Position numbers and translations under genes: made by a program | Part shown: piece by piece, positions 1 through 12,800 of the stretch | How the letters are laid out: each line of letters opens with the position of its first letter | How positions within the stretch are numbered: the first letter of the stretch is position 1 | Notes under the pieces: generated by a model | What the model saw: the letters and a program-made list of their open reading frames with translations, nothing else | Told to the model about the DNA's origin: nothing | Databases searched by the model: none | Assembly (NCBI RefSeq): GCF_000004195.4 | Contig: NC_030681.2 | Location: 91,643,681-91,707,680 of the forward strand | Direction of reading: 5' to 3' | DNA: 64,000 nt | DNA from: Xenopus tropicalis | Taxonomy: Eukaryota > Chordata > Amphibia > Anura > Pipidae

Positions 1-161
1 CTATGTGGCAAAGACATATACTCTTTGGCCAATGCCATATAAAGTACCAAGTATAATCAGTATGCTGCAAGATAGTATTGTCTGCAAAAAACTATGCAAC
101 CAGCAACCCCCATGCCATATTACACTTAGCACAAACTTTTCTACCACCCAACACAAATGAT

Positions 162-332
162 TGCTATGCACACAGTGCTTTATGTATGTACTGCTATGCA
201 CACAATGCTCAGTGTAGTTACTGTGGACACAATACGCAATGTAGGTACTGCTATGGGCAGAATGCTCTATGTAGGTACTGCTATGGGCACAATGCTTTAT
301 GTAGGTACTGCTATGGGCACAATGCTCTATGT
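162..332. repeat. 30-bp minisatellite, first block
   Basis: The unit is about 30 bp, of the form tgctatgcacacaatgctc followed by agtgtaggtac, repeated almost six times with a few substitutions. The same unit continues at 1786-1966 and 3185-3311. The array was therefore originally continuous and has been split by two insertions. Apparent reading frames here are repeat artefacts. Confidence 0.85.
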
Positions 333-1785
333 CAGTGCTGTCCAACTGGCGGCCCGCAGGCCCCCTCTGTGTGGCCCCCTCTGTGTGGCCCCCCACCTGT
401 CTGGCTGCTTTGATGGCTTAATTTTGTGTAAGCTTTAAATGGTATCAGTACTGAGTTTAACTGGCCCCCTGCATGGTTCTCACCTGAGATTCAGGCTGTA
501 ATCCCCCTGTATTGTTTAAAAATGTAATCCCCTGTACTGTTCACACCTTTTAACCTCTGTATTGTTCACCCACTGCATTGTTCACACCTTAGGCTCAGGC
601 TGTAATCACCCACATTGTTCTCCTGTTGACACCTCAGACATTGTATGTACTGCCTGGCCTATGCTGCCTCTGTGTAGGCAGCATAGGGTAGGCAGAGTAT
701 GGCACATAGGCAGCATAGGGCAGGGTGGGTATGGCACACACAGGCAGCATAGGGCAGGGAGGATATGGCACACACAGGCAGAGTATGGCACACACAGGCA
801 GCATAGGACAGACAGAGTATGGCACACAGACATTGTATGTACTGCCTGGCCTATGCTGCCTGTGTGTAGGCAGCATAGGGTAGGCAGAGTATAGCACATA
901 GGCAGCATAGGGCAGGGAGGGTATGGCACACACAGGCAGCATAGGGCAGGGAGGGTATGGCACACACCGGCAGGGTAGGGCAGGCAGAGTATGGCACACA
1001 ATGGCAGGGTAGGGCAGGCAGAGTATGGCACACACAGGCAGCATAGGACAGACAGAGTATGGCACACACAGGCAGGGTAGGGCTGAGTATGACACACAGG
1101 CAGCATGAGGCAGAGTATGGCACACACAGACATCATAGGGCAGGCAAAGTATGCCACACACAGGCAGCATAGGGCTGGCAGAGCATGGCACACATAGGCA
1201 GCATAGGGCAGGCAGAGTATGGCACACACATGCATCATAGGGCAGGCAGAGTATGGCACACACAGGCATCATAGGACAGGCAGAGTATGGCACACACAGG
1301 CATCATAGGGCAGGCAGAGTATGGCACACACAGGCATCATAGGGCAGGCAGAGTATTGCACACACAGACAGCATAGGGCAGCCAGAGTGCTGCCTGTGTG
1401 TGCCATACTCTGTCTACCCTATGCTGCCTGTGGGAGGTGAACCTGGCAGGGGTTTGTTTTGGGAGTTTGTTAGCAGTTGGAAATAGCGATTAAATGATCC
1501 CTAAGGTGTGTAATTATGTGCTGGGGGTTGCTGTGCTATCCACAGGGAAGTAGGAGGCATATGGATTTAAGGGTACGTCTTAATATGACATAATATAATT
1601 CTTTCACATATGAATGATGGTTGATATGCCTGCAGTGAGGACGAAGCATTTGGGTTTTTGCTGCACTACTACCATTGTGATAAAATGGGTGTGGTTTAAA
1701 GGGTGTGTGGCTTCCATTAGCGGCCCTCCACCATGTATGCAAGAGAAATTCTGGCCCTTGGCATCGCAGAAGTTGGACAGCAGTG
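333..1785 (-). mobile_element. hAT-like non-autonomous element with internal VNTR
   Basis: The left end is cagtgctgtccaact and the right end is agttggacagcagtg, an imperfect inverted pair. The octamer ctctatgt flanks it on both sides (325-332 and 1786-1793), and an 8-bp target-site duplication is diagnostic of hAT transposons. No transposase frame is present. A second copy in the opposite orientation lies at 56972-57756 and shares the ends and subterminal sequence. This copy is about 670 bp longer because of the tandem array at about 660-1435. Confidence 0.85.
660..1435. repeat. Tandem array (about 34-bp unit) inside the hAT element
   Basis: The unit resembles ggcagggtagggcaggcaga followed by gtatggcacacaca, with about 20 copies. 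At both edges the unit is found in inverted orientation. The same unit occurs about five times in the related element near 57150-57330, so the array belongs to the transposon and differs in copy number. The long cysteine/proline-rich frames across it are repeat artefacts. Confidence 0.85.
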
Positions 1786-1966
1786 CTCTATGTAGTTATT
1801 ACTATGGACACAATGCTCAATGTAGTTATTGCTATGCACACAATGCTCAGTGTAGTTATTCATGGACACAATACTCAATGTAGATACTGCTATGGACACA
1901 ATGCTCTGTGTAGTTATTACTATGCACACAATGCTCAGTGTAGTTGTTGCTATGCACACAGTGCTC
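1786..1966. repeat. 30-bp minisatellite, second block
   Basis: This continues the array of 162-332 after the hAT insertion, with units such as tagttattactatggacaca. It includes the 3' copy of the ctctatgt target duplication (1786-1793) and the 5' copy of cagtgctc (1959-1966). Confidence 0.85.
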
Positions 1967-2509
1967 CATAGGTGGATTTTCCATAAGGCTAGGGGAGGCT
2001 AAGCCTCCCCAAACCTGCTTGGCACATTAAAAAAAAAAAAAAAAAACCTTACTCCGTTTCTGCACTGTCCTGGAAATCTGTTCTTGCAAGCCCGTTTTGC
2101 TGTGCTCCGATTGGATCTTTCTTCTTATGGATTGTCCAATCAGAGCACAGCTTTCTTGTAAAATCAGAGCACAGCTTTCAGTAAAATTGACCAATCAGAG
2201 CACAGATGCACACAGGGATCGGGAGATTTTGCAAACTGGAAGCAGTACAGAACTAAAGACTGAAAAGAAGAATCTGCAGGCTGTAACTTTACCTAAGAAC
2301 CAACTCTCAACTTTTGCTGCAGATTTCATCCCACAGGTACTATACAGTTCTAAAGAATCACTAGCTGACATTAAATAGTTTTTTGCCTGACCTGACATCT
2401 ATAATAATTTATAATCTATCACCTACCCTAACAGATGGAGGGTAAAAAAAAGTTAACTCTTTCCCCTGCAAAAGCTCATTGTGTGTTTATATTATATATA
2501 TATTTATAT

Positions 2510-2551
<42 letters not shown>

Positions 2552-3184
2552 TTTTGCACTTACTATTTTTTTTTTTGTCATTGTTTTTTTCATTTCTAGT
2601 TAGTTACAGTGAGGACAGTGCTGTGTATCAGTGCCAGTGTTATAATTTCAAATGGGGGCCAAAAAATATTGCTCTGTGAGGCTACAATTTTATTATTATT
2701 ATAATTTTGTATTACTTATTTTTCCAAGTAGGTCGCTTAACTATTCATATTCCCATCTCTTGTTTAAACCACTACCTGGTTGCTAGGGTAAATAAGACCC
2801 TAGCAACCAGATAGCTGCTGAAATACCAAATGGAGAGCTGCTGAACAAAAAGCTAAATAACTGAAAAACCATTAAAAATAAAAGTGAATTCGAATGCGAA
2901 CTACCCCTTTAAGCTAACTTATCACAAACACAAATGTTTGCAGATCCCCTAACAGAAGTGCGCGTATGAATACTTTTACATCCTAAACATTTTAGGGTAA
3001 AAAAAAAGCACCCCCCGCACTTTTGTACAGTATCCCTGGGAGTCAGTGGGAATGGCAAGAGGTAGTTGGGAGGTTAATTTTTTACACCAGCAGCGAATCC
3101 ACTAAGTCTCACATTAGCTGTAGGTCAGTCTGTGTATGGCCCATCTTTAGCCTCCCCAAACAAAAAAGTCACCCTCCACCTATG
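1967..3184. mobile_element. Second hAT-like element, CATAGGTGGA ends
   Basis: The ends are cataggtgga and tccacctatg. The flanks carry an 8-bp direct repeat cagtgctc (1959-1966 and 3185-3192), so it fits a hAT-type insertion into the 30-bp minisatellite. The subterminal sequence agcctccccaaa occurs near both ends. Inside are an A-run (about 2029-2046), an AT microsatellite (about 2488-2540) and a segment around 2765-2910 with the motif ggttgctaggg, also found in other repeats of the window. No transposase frame was seen. Confidence 0.75.
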
Positions 3185-3311
3185 CAGTGCTCAGTGTAGT
3201 TATTACTATGGACACAATATTCAATGTAGGTACTGCTATTGACACAATGCTCTGTGTAGTTATTACTATGCACACAATGCTCAGTGTAGGTATTGCTATG
3301 CACACAGTGCT
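3185..3311. repeat. 30-bp minisatellite, third block
   Basis: About four units of the same minisatellite resume directly after the second hAT-like insertion and end at gtgctttccaag. Confidence 0.85.
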
Positions 3312-4685
3312 TTCCAAGACAGGTGCTACACTGCACATCAATATATCAAAGGGAAACACAGTTCTCTTTAAAGAGTACTGCACGTTAGGCTTAGGTGCAT
3401 TACATTTCCTAAAGTTACTTATTCCAAGTAACATATTCTGATGACATACTTCATAGTGTGTTGCACATAGGCCTTTCAGTACACAAGTGGTCGGCTAATT
3501 TAAGCTGATGCAATCTTGGGCCCTGAACTACTAATTTCAGCACCATCTGATGGCCTGGCATAATAAATATACTTTTCTACAGTCAGGCCCAAACTGGCAA
3601 TCTGTGTATTCTGTGGGCTGGTGGGGTTATTTTGGCCTTTGTGTTTGGAATGCCAGGGCCTATGTAAATCTGAATCCAGACCTGACCTGAGTTGGCATCA
3701 ACATGTCACATATATTTCCTATACACCATGTAAGCCACTGACTTAGTATGAATGATGGAAACTTAAAGAAAAATGAGCACAACTAAGCAAGATAAATGAC
3801 CTAGCTTTATTACTAATAAAAATCACTTCTTAGCCATTTGGCATGCGTAAGGTGGCTATTTATGATATCTAATGTTGTCCTTAGCAGCCCCACAGGAGCA
3901 GCTTTAACCTGCGCGATATCCATCTGTACCCCACTGCGGTCCTCAGCAGGTTGCAGTTTGGTCCCTTGCACATGGCCTCAAAGGGACAGCAGTTTTATTC
4001 TATTACTTGAATGCCACCTTCCTTGAATGCCACCTTCCTTGAATGCCTCTCGCTACACTAAATGCACATGCTATTCAGTTTTATGGCAATGGCAGGATAA
4101 AGTCGCCTATGAAAACACTAGCCAATTATGTGCTTTTGGCATTGGCTGGGGCAGGAATAATATATATTGTGGGTTACGCTAGAAGGCAGTAACTGTAAGG
4201 GGTGAATGATGTGCCTTTTGCGGAAGAGAAGTAATAGAATCCTAGAATCACATGTTAAAATTTGAATGTTACAGTGATGTCAAATATTGTGTAGCTAAGA
4301 CAGGGGCCAGTGCACTTTCACTGTGCGTCATTGTGCTGCTAGGTTTCCTACTATTGTGCTTGTACCAAAGTTCATGCATGGGTGTTTTGTTACAAACTTG
4401 CCTTTATTTCTGAACCCCCCATAAATGCGCACATTATATCCAATGAATTGTAGATACATAATTAGAGCATATATGTGAATTTAGTGTGTACAGACCTATG
4501 CACTATATAAACAGAATGCTGTAATTATCAATAGGGTTAATGCAGTGCACTTCAGTAAGTATCTATAGTTGTATTCCTGACTTCTCTGGGATTAAAACAA
4601 TTATCTAAATCCATTTCTGTCATAAGATACTTATTTGCCTTAAGCGGGTGGATATTTGTATTATGTAATAGATCAAATACAAGTA
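3312..4685. other. Non-coding, no gene recognised
   Basis: This is AT-rich unique-looking sequence. I see no reading frame with family resemblance and no clear repeat ends apart from the duplicated short phrase tgaatgccaccttcct near 4010-4040. Confidence 0.5.
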
Positions 4686-5422
4686 CTGTATATACTCGAG
4701 TATAAGCCGATCCGAATATAAGCCGAGGTACCTAATTTTACCTAAGAAAACTGGAAAAACTTATTGACTCGAGTATAAATCTAGGGTGGTAATACGTTTC
4801 TTTTTTTTTTTTTTTGTTCTATACTGTACTGTATGTGTGTAACTTTAAATTACGGTACCGATAAATAATTATAATTAATAGCCTCTTTCAAAGTAAATAA
4901 ACAGCACCATAAACTGACTGATGACATCACTATATAAGTGGCCAGTAACACCTCCAAGCAGGTTAAGACCTAATAGGACACTCAGAAGAAAGAAACAGAG
5001 TTTCAGGAAGACAACTTGTATTGCTGAATTGCAACCCTCCTGTAATGCCGAGTGTTACAGGGTATGGGTTTGCAGGTTTTTATTTAGGTAAAAGAGGGAG
5101 AGCAAGTGACGATCGTGTCCCTATTACCAATGTAGCGCACCTTATAATCACCACGATCAGAGGCGGGCAGTGTGGTGACCGACAGCTGAGGTTACTGGAA
5201 CTGCGGGACACGGGTATTTTGAATCCCAGCTGGCCGCAGGGGAGCGTGACGTCACTTCCGCCCCAGGCACTACTGGGGTGCGCAGAAGAGCGCAAACAGG
5301 CAGTCTTTGTGGTTGGCGCGGGCGGCTGGAGCAGGAACCGCCGGCAGGGGACAACACTAAAAAAATCTAGTTATGCACATTTTTGGTGCTGAAAAACTCG
5401 GCTTATACTAGAGTATATACAG
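4686..5422. mobile_element. TA-flanked inverted-repeat element (Tc1/mariner-type MITE)
   Basis: The left end, ctgtatatactcgagtataa followed by gccga, is mirrored at the right end, tcggcttatactagagtata followed by tacag. TA flanks both ends (4684-4685 and 5423-5424), so it fits a Tc1/mariner-type element. The interior from about 5140 to 5350 is unusually GC-rich. It carries an open frame of 123 codons with no recognisable domain, which I regard as chance. Confidence 0.7.
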
Positions 5423-6089
5423 TAATAGAATCATACAACTAATTTTCAGTGCAGGGTTTTTGCATACTACAACCTGCTTACTACATATCTCTATTATCTG
5501 CCACAAATAAAATGTGCATGCTGTATGGCATGGCTAAACGAACCATGCAGGGTCTTTGTTTTTTTTTATGCCTCACATTTCAAACTTGTCCCTATATTTT
5601 GTTAATGTAAAAAAAACTCTAACTAACTGGAGGGGTGCCAAATATTAGGCATCCCAAGTAATTGTAATCACTTACTAGATACTCCGGGCCTGTGCGCCTA
5701 ACACTTGGCACCCCCAGTGATTTAGACTCTTCTTCTACTTTAACACAGCCTTGGTCTTGATATATACCTTGCACAAGCTCTGTGTCAATGGTAAGAAAGT
5801 AAGCTGGGTTTACAATTATTTTTACCTATTAATATTTTTAACATATTGTAAGCAGTACATGCATCAATAATGGTGATGCCACTTGGTATAGTAGGAAATT
5901 TGATTTACATTTGCCAATTCCTCCCAAATTTGCCAAAACATCTGCAAATTTTCTTAAAAAACGAGTATGACATGTTTTGTAGTAATAACTTTGCATTTGT
6001 ATAAGTCTCAGGTAGAGCGCACAAACTGCAGGCAGTCAGACTAGAAAGGGAAGTCTGAGAACAAACTTCATGTTGGTTTGAAAAACATG

Positions 6090-7620
6090 AAGTCACTGAA
6101 TGAAATCTGATTGGCTGTTGTTGGCCCGCCCACTTTTTCTAACCTTGGACCACAGTTATATAGTAAAAAATCACTGTGCAAAGTTTGGGGACCCTGGTTT
6201 TAATAGTGTCTAAATGGCAGCAATTTAAATTTCCCCACTGAAAGTCAACGGGTGACATCTGATTGGCGGTTGGTAGCTCTAACCTGGAACTGCAGTTACC
6301 CAGTGACTCTGCAAAGTTTAGGGACCCTAGGATTAATAGTTAAAGAATCGCAGCAGTTAAAATTTAAACCAATAAAAGTCAAGAGGTAAATCATGATTGG
6401 TGGTCGGTGGGTGTGCCCACTTTTTCTAACCTTGAGTTCAAGTCGCCCAGTGACAAACAGTGGGCACCCTGGCATAAATAGTGTGAGAATGGCAGCTTTT
6501 TAAATTTAAGCCAATAAAATTCAATGGATGAAATCTGATTGGCTGTTAGTGGCCCAACCCACTTTTCCTATTTTTGGACTGCAGTCCCCCAGTAACCAAC
6601 TTTGCAAAGTTTGGGGACTCAGGCATAAAAATTGTGAGACTGACAGCATTTTACACTTCACCATTGAAAGTAAATAGCTAATATGTGATTGGCTGTTGGT
6701 GGCCCCACCCACTTTTTCTAACCCTGAATACGTAGTCAGCTAGTGATGACTATGCAAAGTTTTGGAACACTTACATAAATAGTGTAAGAAAGGCAGCATT
6801 TTAAATTTGAACCAAAAAAATTCAATAGGTGAAGTCTGATTGGCTGTTGGTGGCTCACCCACTTTTTAAAACCTAAAAATGCAGACCCCTTGTGACCCTG
6901 GTGTTAATACTGTGAGAATGGCAGCAGGTTAAATTTCCCCATTAATAGATAAAATTTGACTGACTGCAAAGTTTGGAAACCCTGGCATCAAACCAATAAA
7001 TTCAATAGGTGAAATCTGATTGGCTGGTGGTGGCTCCGCCCACTTTTAAAAACTAAAACTGCAGTTTAAAATTTTGGAACCCTGGTGTTAATACTGTGAT
7101 AATAGCAGCAGGTTGAATTTCCCCATTGAAAGTCAATAAGTAAAATCTGATTGGCTGTTGGTGGCTCCGCCCACTTTTTCTAACTTTGAACTGCAGTTAC
7201 TTGGTGCCTAACTCTGCAAAGTTTGGTGAGGCTGGTGTTATTACTGTGAGAATGGCAGCAGGTTAAATTTCCGCCAAGTCAATAGGTTGGCTGTTCACAG
7301 CTCCGCCCACTTTTGGGCATCCAACAATTATCATATTTTCATTCAGGCTGACCCCATGACTATGTGATTGAAGTTTGAGGAGTGTAGCCTCAAAGATGTA
7401 AGGTTGGCAGCAGGTTCAAATTCCCCATTAAAGTCAAAGGGTGAAATTTGATTGGCTGTTGTTGGCCCCTCCCACTTTGGGTCGTCCAACAAATGTCGCT
7501 GTTTCATTCGGGGTGACTTGATTATGTTATTCAAGTTTGGGGAGTGAAGCTTCAAAGCTGTAAGTGTGGCAGCAGTTCAAAATCTTCTCTGTCAAAGTCA
7601 ATGGGAAAATTGGGGGGTTC
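6090..7620. repeat. Tandem array of about 150-bp units, about ten copies
   Basis: A core reading gaaatctgattggctgttgg then tggccccacccactttttct recurs near 6109, 6262, 6396, 6538, 6688, 6839, 7019, 7150, 7288 and 7451. In most units it is followed by ctgcagt, tgcaaagtttgggga, aatagtgtgagaatggcagc and ttaaatttccccattgaaag. Spacing ranges from about 130 to 180 bp because of internal indels. Units are well diverged, so the array is old. No gene is present. Confidence 0.8.
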
Positions 7621-8371
7621 AGAGCGGTGCCACCAAAAAGACGGGGGACGGGATCGCTTAGAAAAGTGCAAACAACCTGCTCCGCTATAGGGCGAAGAAG
7701 TGTGGAGAGTTTGGGTGTTGTACCCCTAAAACTGTAGGAGGAGTAGCGTTTAGAAAATGGGGGGCACTAAGAAGAAGAGGAAAAAACGGTTGAAGTAAAA
7801 GAACAGTCTGTGGGGTTTTCCAACCCAACATAATAACAACTTCGGGTCATTTATGAAGGTACCTGCAGCTGCAGAGAGTCCATATTGATTTAACTCGATA
7901 CCTGCACCAAACATGCTGCACTTAACTAATACACTTAACTGAAAATAACATCTTTCTTGACTTTGTGTGCAAGTGCTCCTATTAGACTTGAGGGACCTTA
8001 GAGGTACCACCACCCTAGGCCTGATAGCTCCCGGCTTCCCAGAGTGCATTGCACCAGACTTGTGCCCAGCAAATCATATGCAAACTGTGTTTGAATGAGC
8101 TCTGGAAGTAACACAACCTTTACGTTGAAAATACTCAATACAACTTGCACCAAAGCGCAAATGCAATTTCATCCTTTTTGTTGCGTTGCCCATGATTGCA
8201 GTGGCTGCAACTCTGCATTTATTAGCAATAATGCTGGAAATGTGAGGAAAATGCTGCATTGGAGGTGAAAAACATGGTGAATTGCATCCAAAATTGCACT
8301 TTTCACAGTGCACTTGGGATTATGAATGACTCCATAAATCCATTTTAAAGGCTATAACATACAGGACATTA
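7621..8371. other. Non-coding spacer downstream of the tandem array
   Basis: The first 130 bases (accaaaaagacgggggacgg onward) are more GC-rich than the surroundings and may be an array flank or part of the same mobile unit. The rest is low-complexity AT-rich DNA. I support no gene here. Confidence 0.4.
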
Positions 8372-8559
8372 AAGGGTATATTTATAATGCTGTGTAAAAA
8401 GTGGAGTGAAGCATTTCTGGTGATGTTGCCCAGGCCAACCAATCAGCAATTAGATTTCAACGGTTAGAAAACCAAATCAAAGCATCTGATTGGCTGCTAT
8501 GAGCAACATCACCGGTAATGTTTTACTCCACTTTTTACACAGCATGATAAATATACCCC
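8372..8559. mobile_element. 188-bp palindromic MITE with TTA target site
   Basis: Its two halves are inverted copies: aagggtatatttataatgct then gtgtaaaaagtggagt is mirrored by actccactttttacacagca then tgataaatatacccctt. TTA flanks both ends (8369-8371, 8560-8562). This short palindrome has no coding capacity and fits the Harbinger-type MITE pattern. Confidence 0.75.
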
Positions 8560-8616
8560 TTAGTAACCCACTTTGGAGGAGATTAAGCACACAAAATACC
8601 CCATGCTTTATAGCCC

Positions 8617-8830
8617 TTAAAGGGGTTGTCCGCCTACTTTAAGTATGACGTAGACATTAATTTTCTAAATTTCTAATTGGTTTTAATTTTTTTCCTTTTT
8701 ATGGTTTTTACATTTTTCAGAATTTCTGCAGCTATTTGGTTACTAGGGTACAGTTTACCCTAGCAACCTGGCTGCGGTTTCAATATGAGACTGCAAAATG
8801 AATAGGAGAAGGCAATAAACACTTTGATGT
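8617..8830. repeat. T2-like repeat fragment
   Basis: It begins ttaaaggggttgtccgcc and contains ggttactagggtac and accctagcaacc. Both motifs also occur in the repeats near 2770 and 30950. Only one terminus is clear, so it may be truncated. Confidence 0.5.
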
Positions 8831-9754
8831 ACTTTTGGTACACCGCAGCAGTTGTAAGTGTGCATCCTTTTTGTCTTATTTTCTGTTTTTTTATACATGT
8901 TGAGCCACATGATCTGAAAGTGACTGCGCTGTCCAGAAAATATTAAAAGTATCCCTGCATAACTGTGAGTGTGTTGAATGCTGTCACTGGTAGCAAAATA
9001 TTAAGCCAGAAATTGCCTTTCCCTGCATTTGCTGCTGCTGCTAACACAGTACAAATCTTTTTGTTCCAGCAATTTCTCCTCTGAACTATAAGAAAAGATT
9101 TTGTAATTATAGTTAGTCAACTAGTGCTGCCTCCCTAACAAAACACTTATTGATGAGCCCATCAGTTATACACTGATTTGTTTTCTATGTAAGACTCAGC
9201 CTTCAATGTTATGGCATTTTATCTTTATGGGATAAGTAAAACATAAGATATGTGCATAAAATCACTATATAGAGTATTTCATTTAACTGGTTCCTGCAGC
9301 CCTGCGGAAAAAACAAAGGAAGGCTCAGCATTGTTTACTTAATTATACTTATGTTTTACTTACACAGTATGGCACTTCTCATTCACCATTAATCTTTTGT
9401 TGCTTTGGCTCTTATGCAAGTCTATAGTAAAGATACATTGCTTCCATTATAGCTTTCTTCACCATATATATTGTTTAATTAATAAGTATATACTAACATC
9501 CAAAGAAAATAATTTCCAATGCAATTTGCATGCAAAGAGAAAGCATTCAATATCATTTTTTTAACTTGGAATAGTAGGTAAAATGGTTAAATAGGAAAAC
9601 ATTGTTATATTTTTATGAATAACTATAACGCTCACAAATGAAGGATAATAAATGGAGCCCTGTATATTATGTTAGTATCCATTAGGTGATAAAAATGTAC
9701 ATTTATTTTTACAGAAATTCTTTATTCTATATCTTTCTATTGCAGAACTCAAGA

Positions 9755-9815
9755 ATGAATTTCACCTATTTTGCTTTGTGGATTATCTTTGGACTTTTTT
9801 GCGCATCTACATCAG
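9755..9815 (+). CDS. Novel gene, coding exon 1 (signal peptide)
   Basis: ATG at 9755 opens 20 codons of a hydrophobic leader ending CASTS, then donor acatcag/gtaatt. An acceptor-like tgcag sits at 9741-9745, nine bases before the ATG, so an upstream non-coding exon is likely but was not located. Confidence 0.8.
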
Positions 9816-12800
9816 GTAATTGAGAATCTGAATTCAAAGTCCTGATTTCTGGCAACTAGTCTTACCAATAGTTAGAACATCTTATAGACAATTGTAGTCT
9901 TTTTATATCAGTGAAAGACACCTAAAATTACTTTAAACATAAGCTCAATAAGCATGACTTGTGTTTGCTGTGTGTATTTTAATTTAATTAGTTATGAGCA
10001 AATTTTTTCGGCAGGCATGGATTCGCAGTGAATTTCCGATTTCACCATTGGCAAATTGTTTCACAAAACTTCCGTGAAAATTAAAGAAACATTTTTACAC
10101 ATCATTTGGCGTTATTGTGAGCACAAATACATTTAGTTAGACTTAATATCATAGTTACGCCACTCTTTATCATACTTTGTCAATATTTTAAAATGACACA
10201 GAGGTGGTTATGCAACCTTACAGTCAAAATAGTGACAAATATTATTATATAAACTAGAATTGACAGGGTCGCCTACATCCTAACTTGTTCTATGGACCAG
10301 TTTAATACCACACAGGGTTATAGGAGCTATATAATATCTAATACATAAATAACAAAAAGCAAGCAGTGGTTGTATTGTTTTGCTTTATACTAATTTTTTA
10401 CCTTTTAACATTAACACTGACTTTCATTATTGTTTTTACCAATTATTAAGCAATTGAACCAAATATGTCCAGTCAAGTAGGTCTGTACTAAATTATCATT
10501 ATTTTTGCAGAAATATATAAAGAAGCAATCAAGAACCGCAAGAATCATTCTGAAACAGAAATGAACAAGCTTACAATTCAGCAGAATGATAGTGTAAATG
10601 GAAGCAAGAATGATCTGAAATATATTATTCCAGTAATTGTTACATTGTCGATGCTGTTATTTCCTGTGCTTGGGGCTATTGCATGGTAAGCTACTACTTT
10701 ACTTGGGAAATATATTTTATTAGAAACAGGAACCAAAATAAACTTTATTTTAATTATTATAATTATTATTTTGTCTCTGTAGGTTAGTGTATGTAAAGAT
10801 TATGCAGAAAAAGCATCCAGCTAATGACATAGAAAACCCACCAGTGACAGCACAGTCAGAGAAAGATTCTCCAACACCTGAAAACTCTGATAGGTTTGTA
10901 AAGCTCAACTAACTTTTCATTTATATTTATAGGCCTAACTGCTTTTTTTAGATTTCTGTTTATGTAGATATAGCCCTTATTTAGGAATACATTTAAAAAT
11001 AAATTTACTTATCTATTGCAATTCTTATCCAAACATTTCAGTACAATAATGCCCACTAGGCAGAACTATAATAAAAACAATTTTACAATACCTGCTTTGA
11101 TTTAAAAACAATAGATTGCATTTTGTGGTCTCTATCGCTTGCAGAGCGTGCCACCCTAAATTCAGTAAACTGTTCTTTTCTTTAGTTTCTTCAGGTGTCT
11201 GTTTAAAAAATTGAAGCAGAAGATGAGAAAGAAGCAACCAGTTACTGACGTGGAGAATCCGCCAGAAATAGCTCAGTCTGAGAAAAAACTTACAGAAGCT
11301 ACAAGCTCTGATAGGTTTGTAGCATTAGTAACTTTATTGCTCTAGTTAAGCAGCTTGCATTTTATTTATTCCTAAATTTACATTTAATGGCTTAGCTAAT
11401 TATAAAGAAAATGGCATCTTTTCAAATTTCCATCTGTGCATATATACCTTACTTAGATATAGTTAAATAATGTCAGAATGCTAAGCCTTACCTAGAAATT
11501 ACATTTATTTTCTCTCTCTCTCTATCTCTAATGGCAGTACTCTAATTTTAATTAGCAAGAGCTATCATGTTTCCACATAGCCGCTAATATACACATGCAC
11601 TACAATTCAATTTATCTTGCTTTGTTTTTTTTTAGGTCTGCATGGAAAAAAGTTAAGAAGAAGAAGAAGAAACCAGTGGCAGCAGATAAAAGCCTTGATA
11701 GGTTTGTACCAACATTTGTACCCAGGCCTAGCTTACTATATATAATGTGTACTTTTCTTTAGAAACCCAACTTTTACAACAGCAATGACTAGCCATAAGC
11801 ACCAACCAAAATCTACAACTGGGCGTATGGTTGTGGTAATTCGATGGCAGCCACAAATTGCTAAACGTAAAAAATCTATGCAACTTACTTCTTATATTGC
11901 TATTACACTATATTATACAACGCTTTAAATACAATTATTATTTGCTACGCCATACTAGTACTATATTTATAACTGCCAATTAACTTTTCAACTGTGATAT
12001 GCATGTCACAAAACAAAAGGCTAAAGATAATATGATGTTTTTTGTTTCTACAGGAGAAAGCTGAGAGAAATTACAGAGGAAAGCAAAGGTCAAATAGAAA
12101 ATCTTCAAGAACCTGAAAGTGGCACTTTATCACCAGCCACCACTTTCAGCTTTCTGCAATCTATAACACCCTTAAATAAAATACCTTCTAAGAATCAGAA
12201 ACATAAAAAGTGAGTTTACTATACATAAGTTGCATAGCTCATGTATTCAATTTATAGCAAACATTTACTAATCCACAAATCCGAATGGGAAAAATTCGGA
12301 TTGGAAACGAACATTTTGCGACTTTTTCGTATTTTTTGTGTTTTTTTCGTCGCGGTTACAACTTTTTCGTAAATTATCGCGACTTTTTCGTAGCCATTAT
12401 GACTTGCGCGAATTGTCGCAACTTTTTCGTAGCCGTTACAATTTGCTCGTATATTGTCGCGACTTTTTCGTATTGAGCGCTCGTAAACGGCGGGCAAACC
12501 TTTCAGACTTTGCATGATTTTGGAAGCCTCCCATAGGACTCAATGGCACTCTGCAGCTCCAACCTGGCCCAAGGAAAGTCATGATACTGAAGCTTGAATG
12601 AATCCGAAACTTTCGTACTCGGCGCGACGGCTACGAAAAAGTCGCGACAATTCGCGCAAGTCGTAATGGCTACGAAAAAGTCGCGACAATTTACAAAAAA
12701 AAATCGCAAAATACCGATCATTACGAAAACAGAAAATTCAGACGCTTTTCGGACGTTCATGGATTAGTAAATGTGCCCCTAGATCTTGAATTTTATTGTG

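Noticed and set aside
162..343. Possible CRISPR-like array
   Set aside because: The 30-bp units are contiguous with no unique spacers, and the DNA is eukaryotic; it is a minisatellite.
606..1293. Two long overlapping minus-strand frames (about 218 codons) rich in Cys, Pro and Leu
   Set aside because: They run through the 34-bp tandem array. Several frames are open at once because the unit lacks stops; no start context or domain is present.
5021..5392. 123-codon plus-strand frame
   Set aside because: Lies inside the TA-flanked inverted-repeat element, has no recognisable domain, and GC-rich composition alone explains its length.
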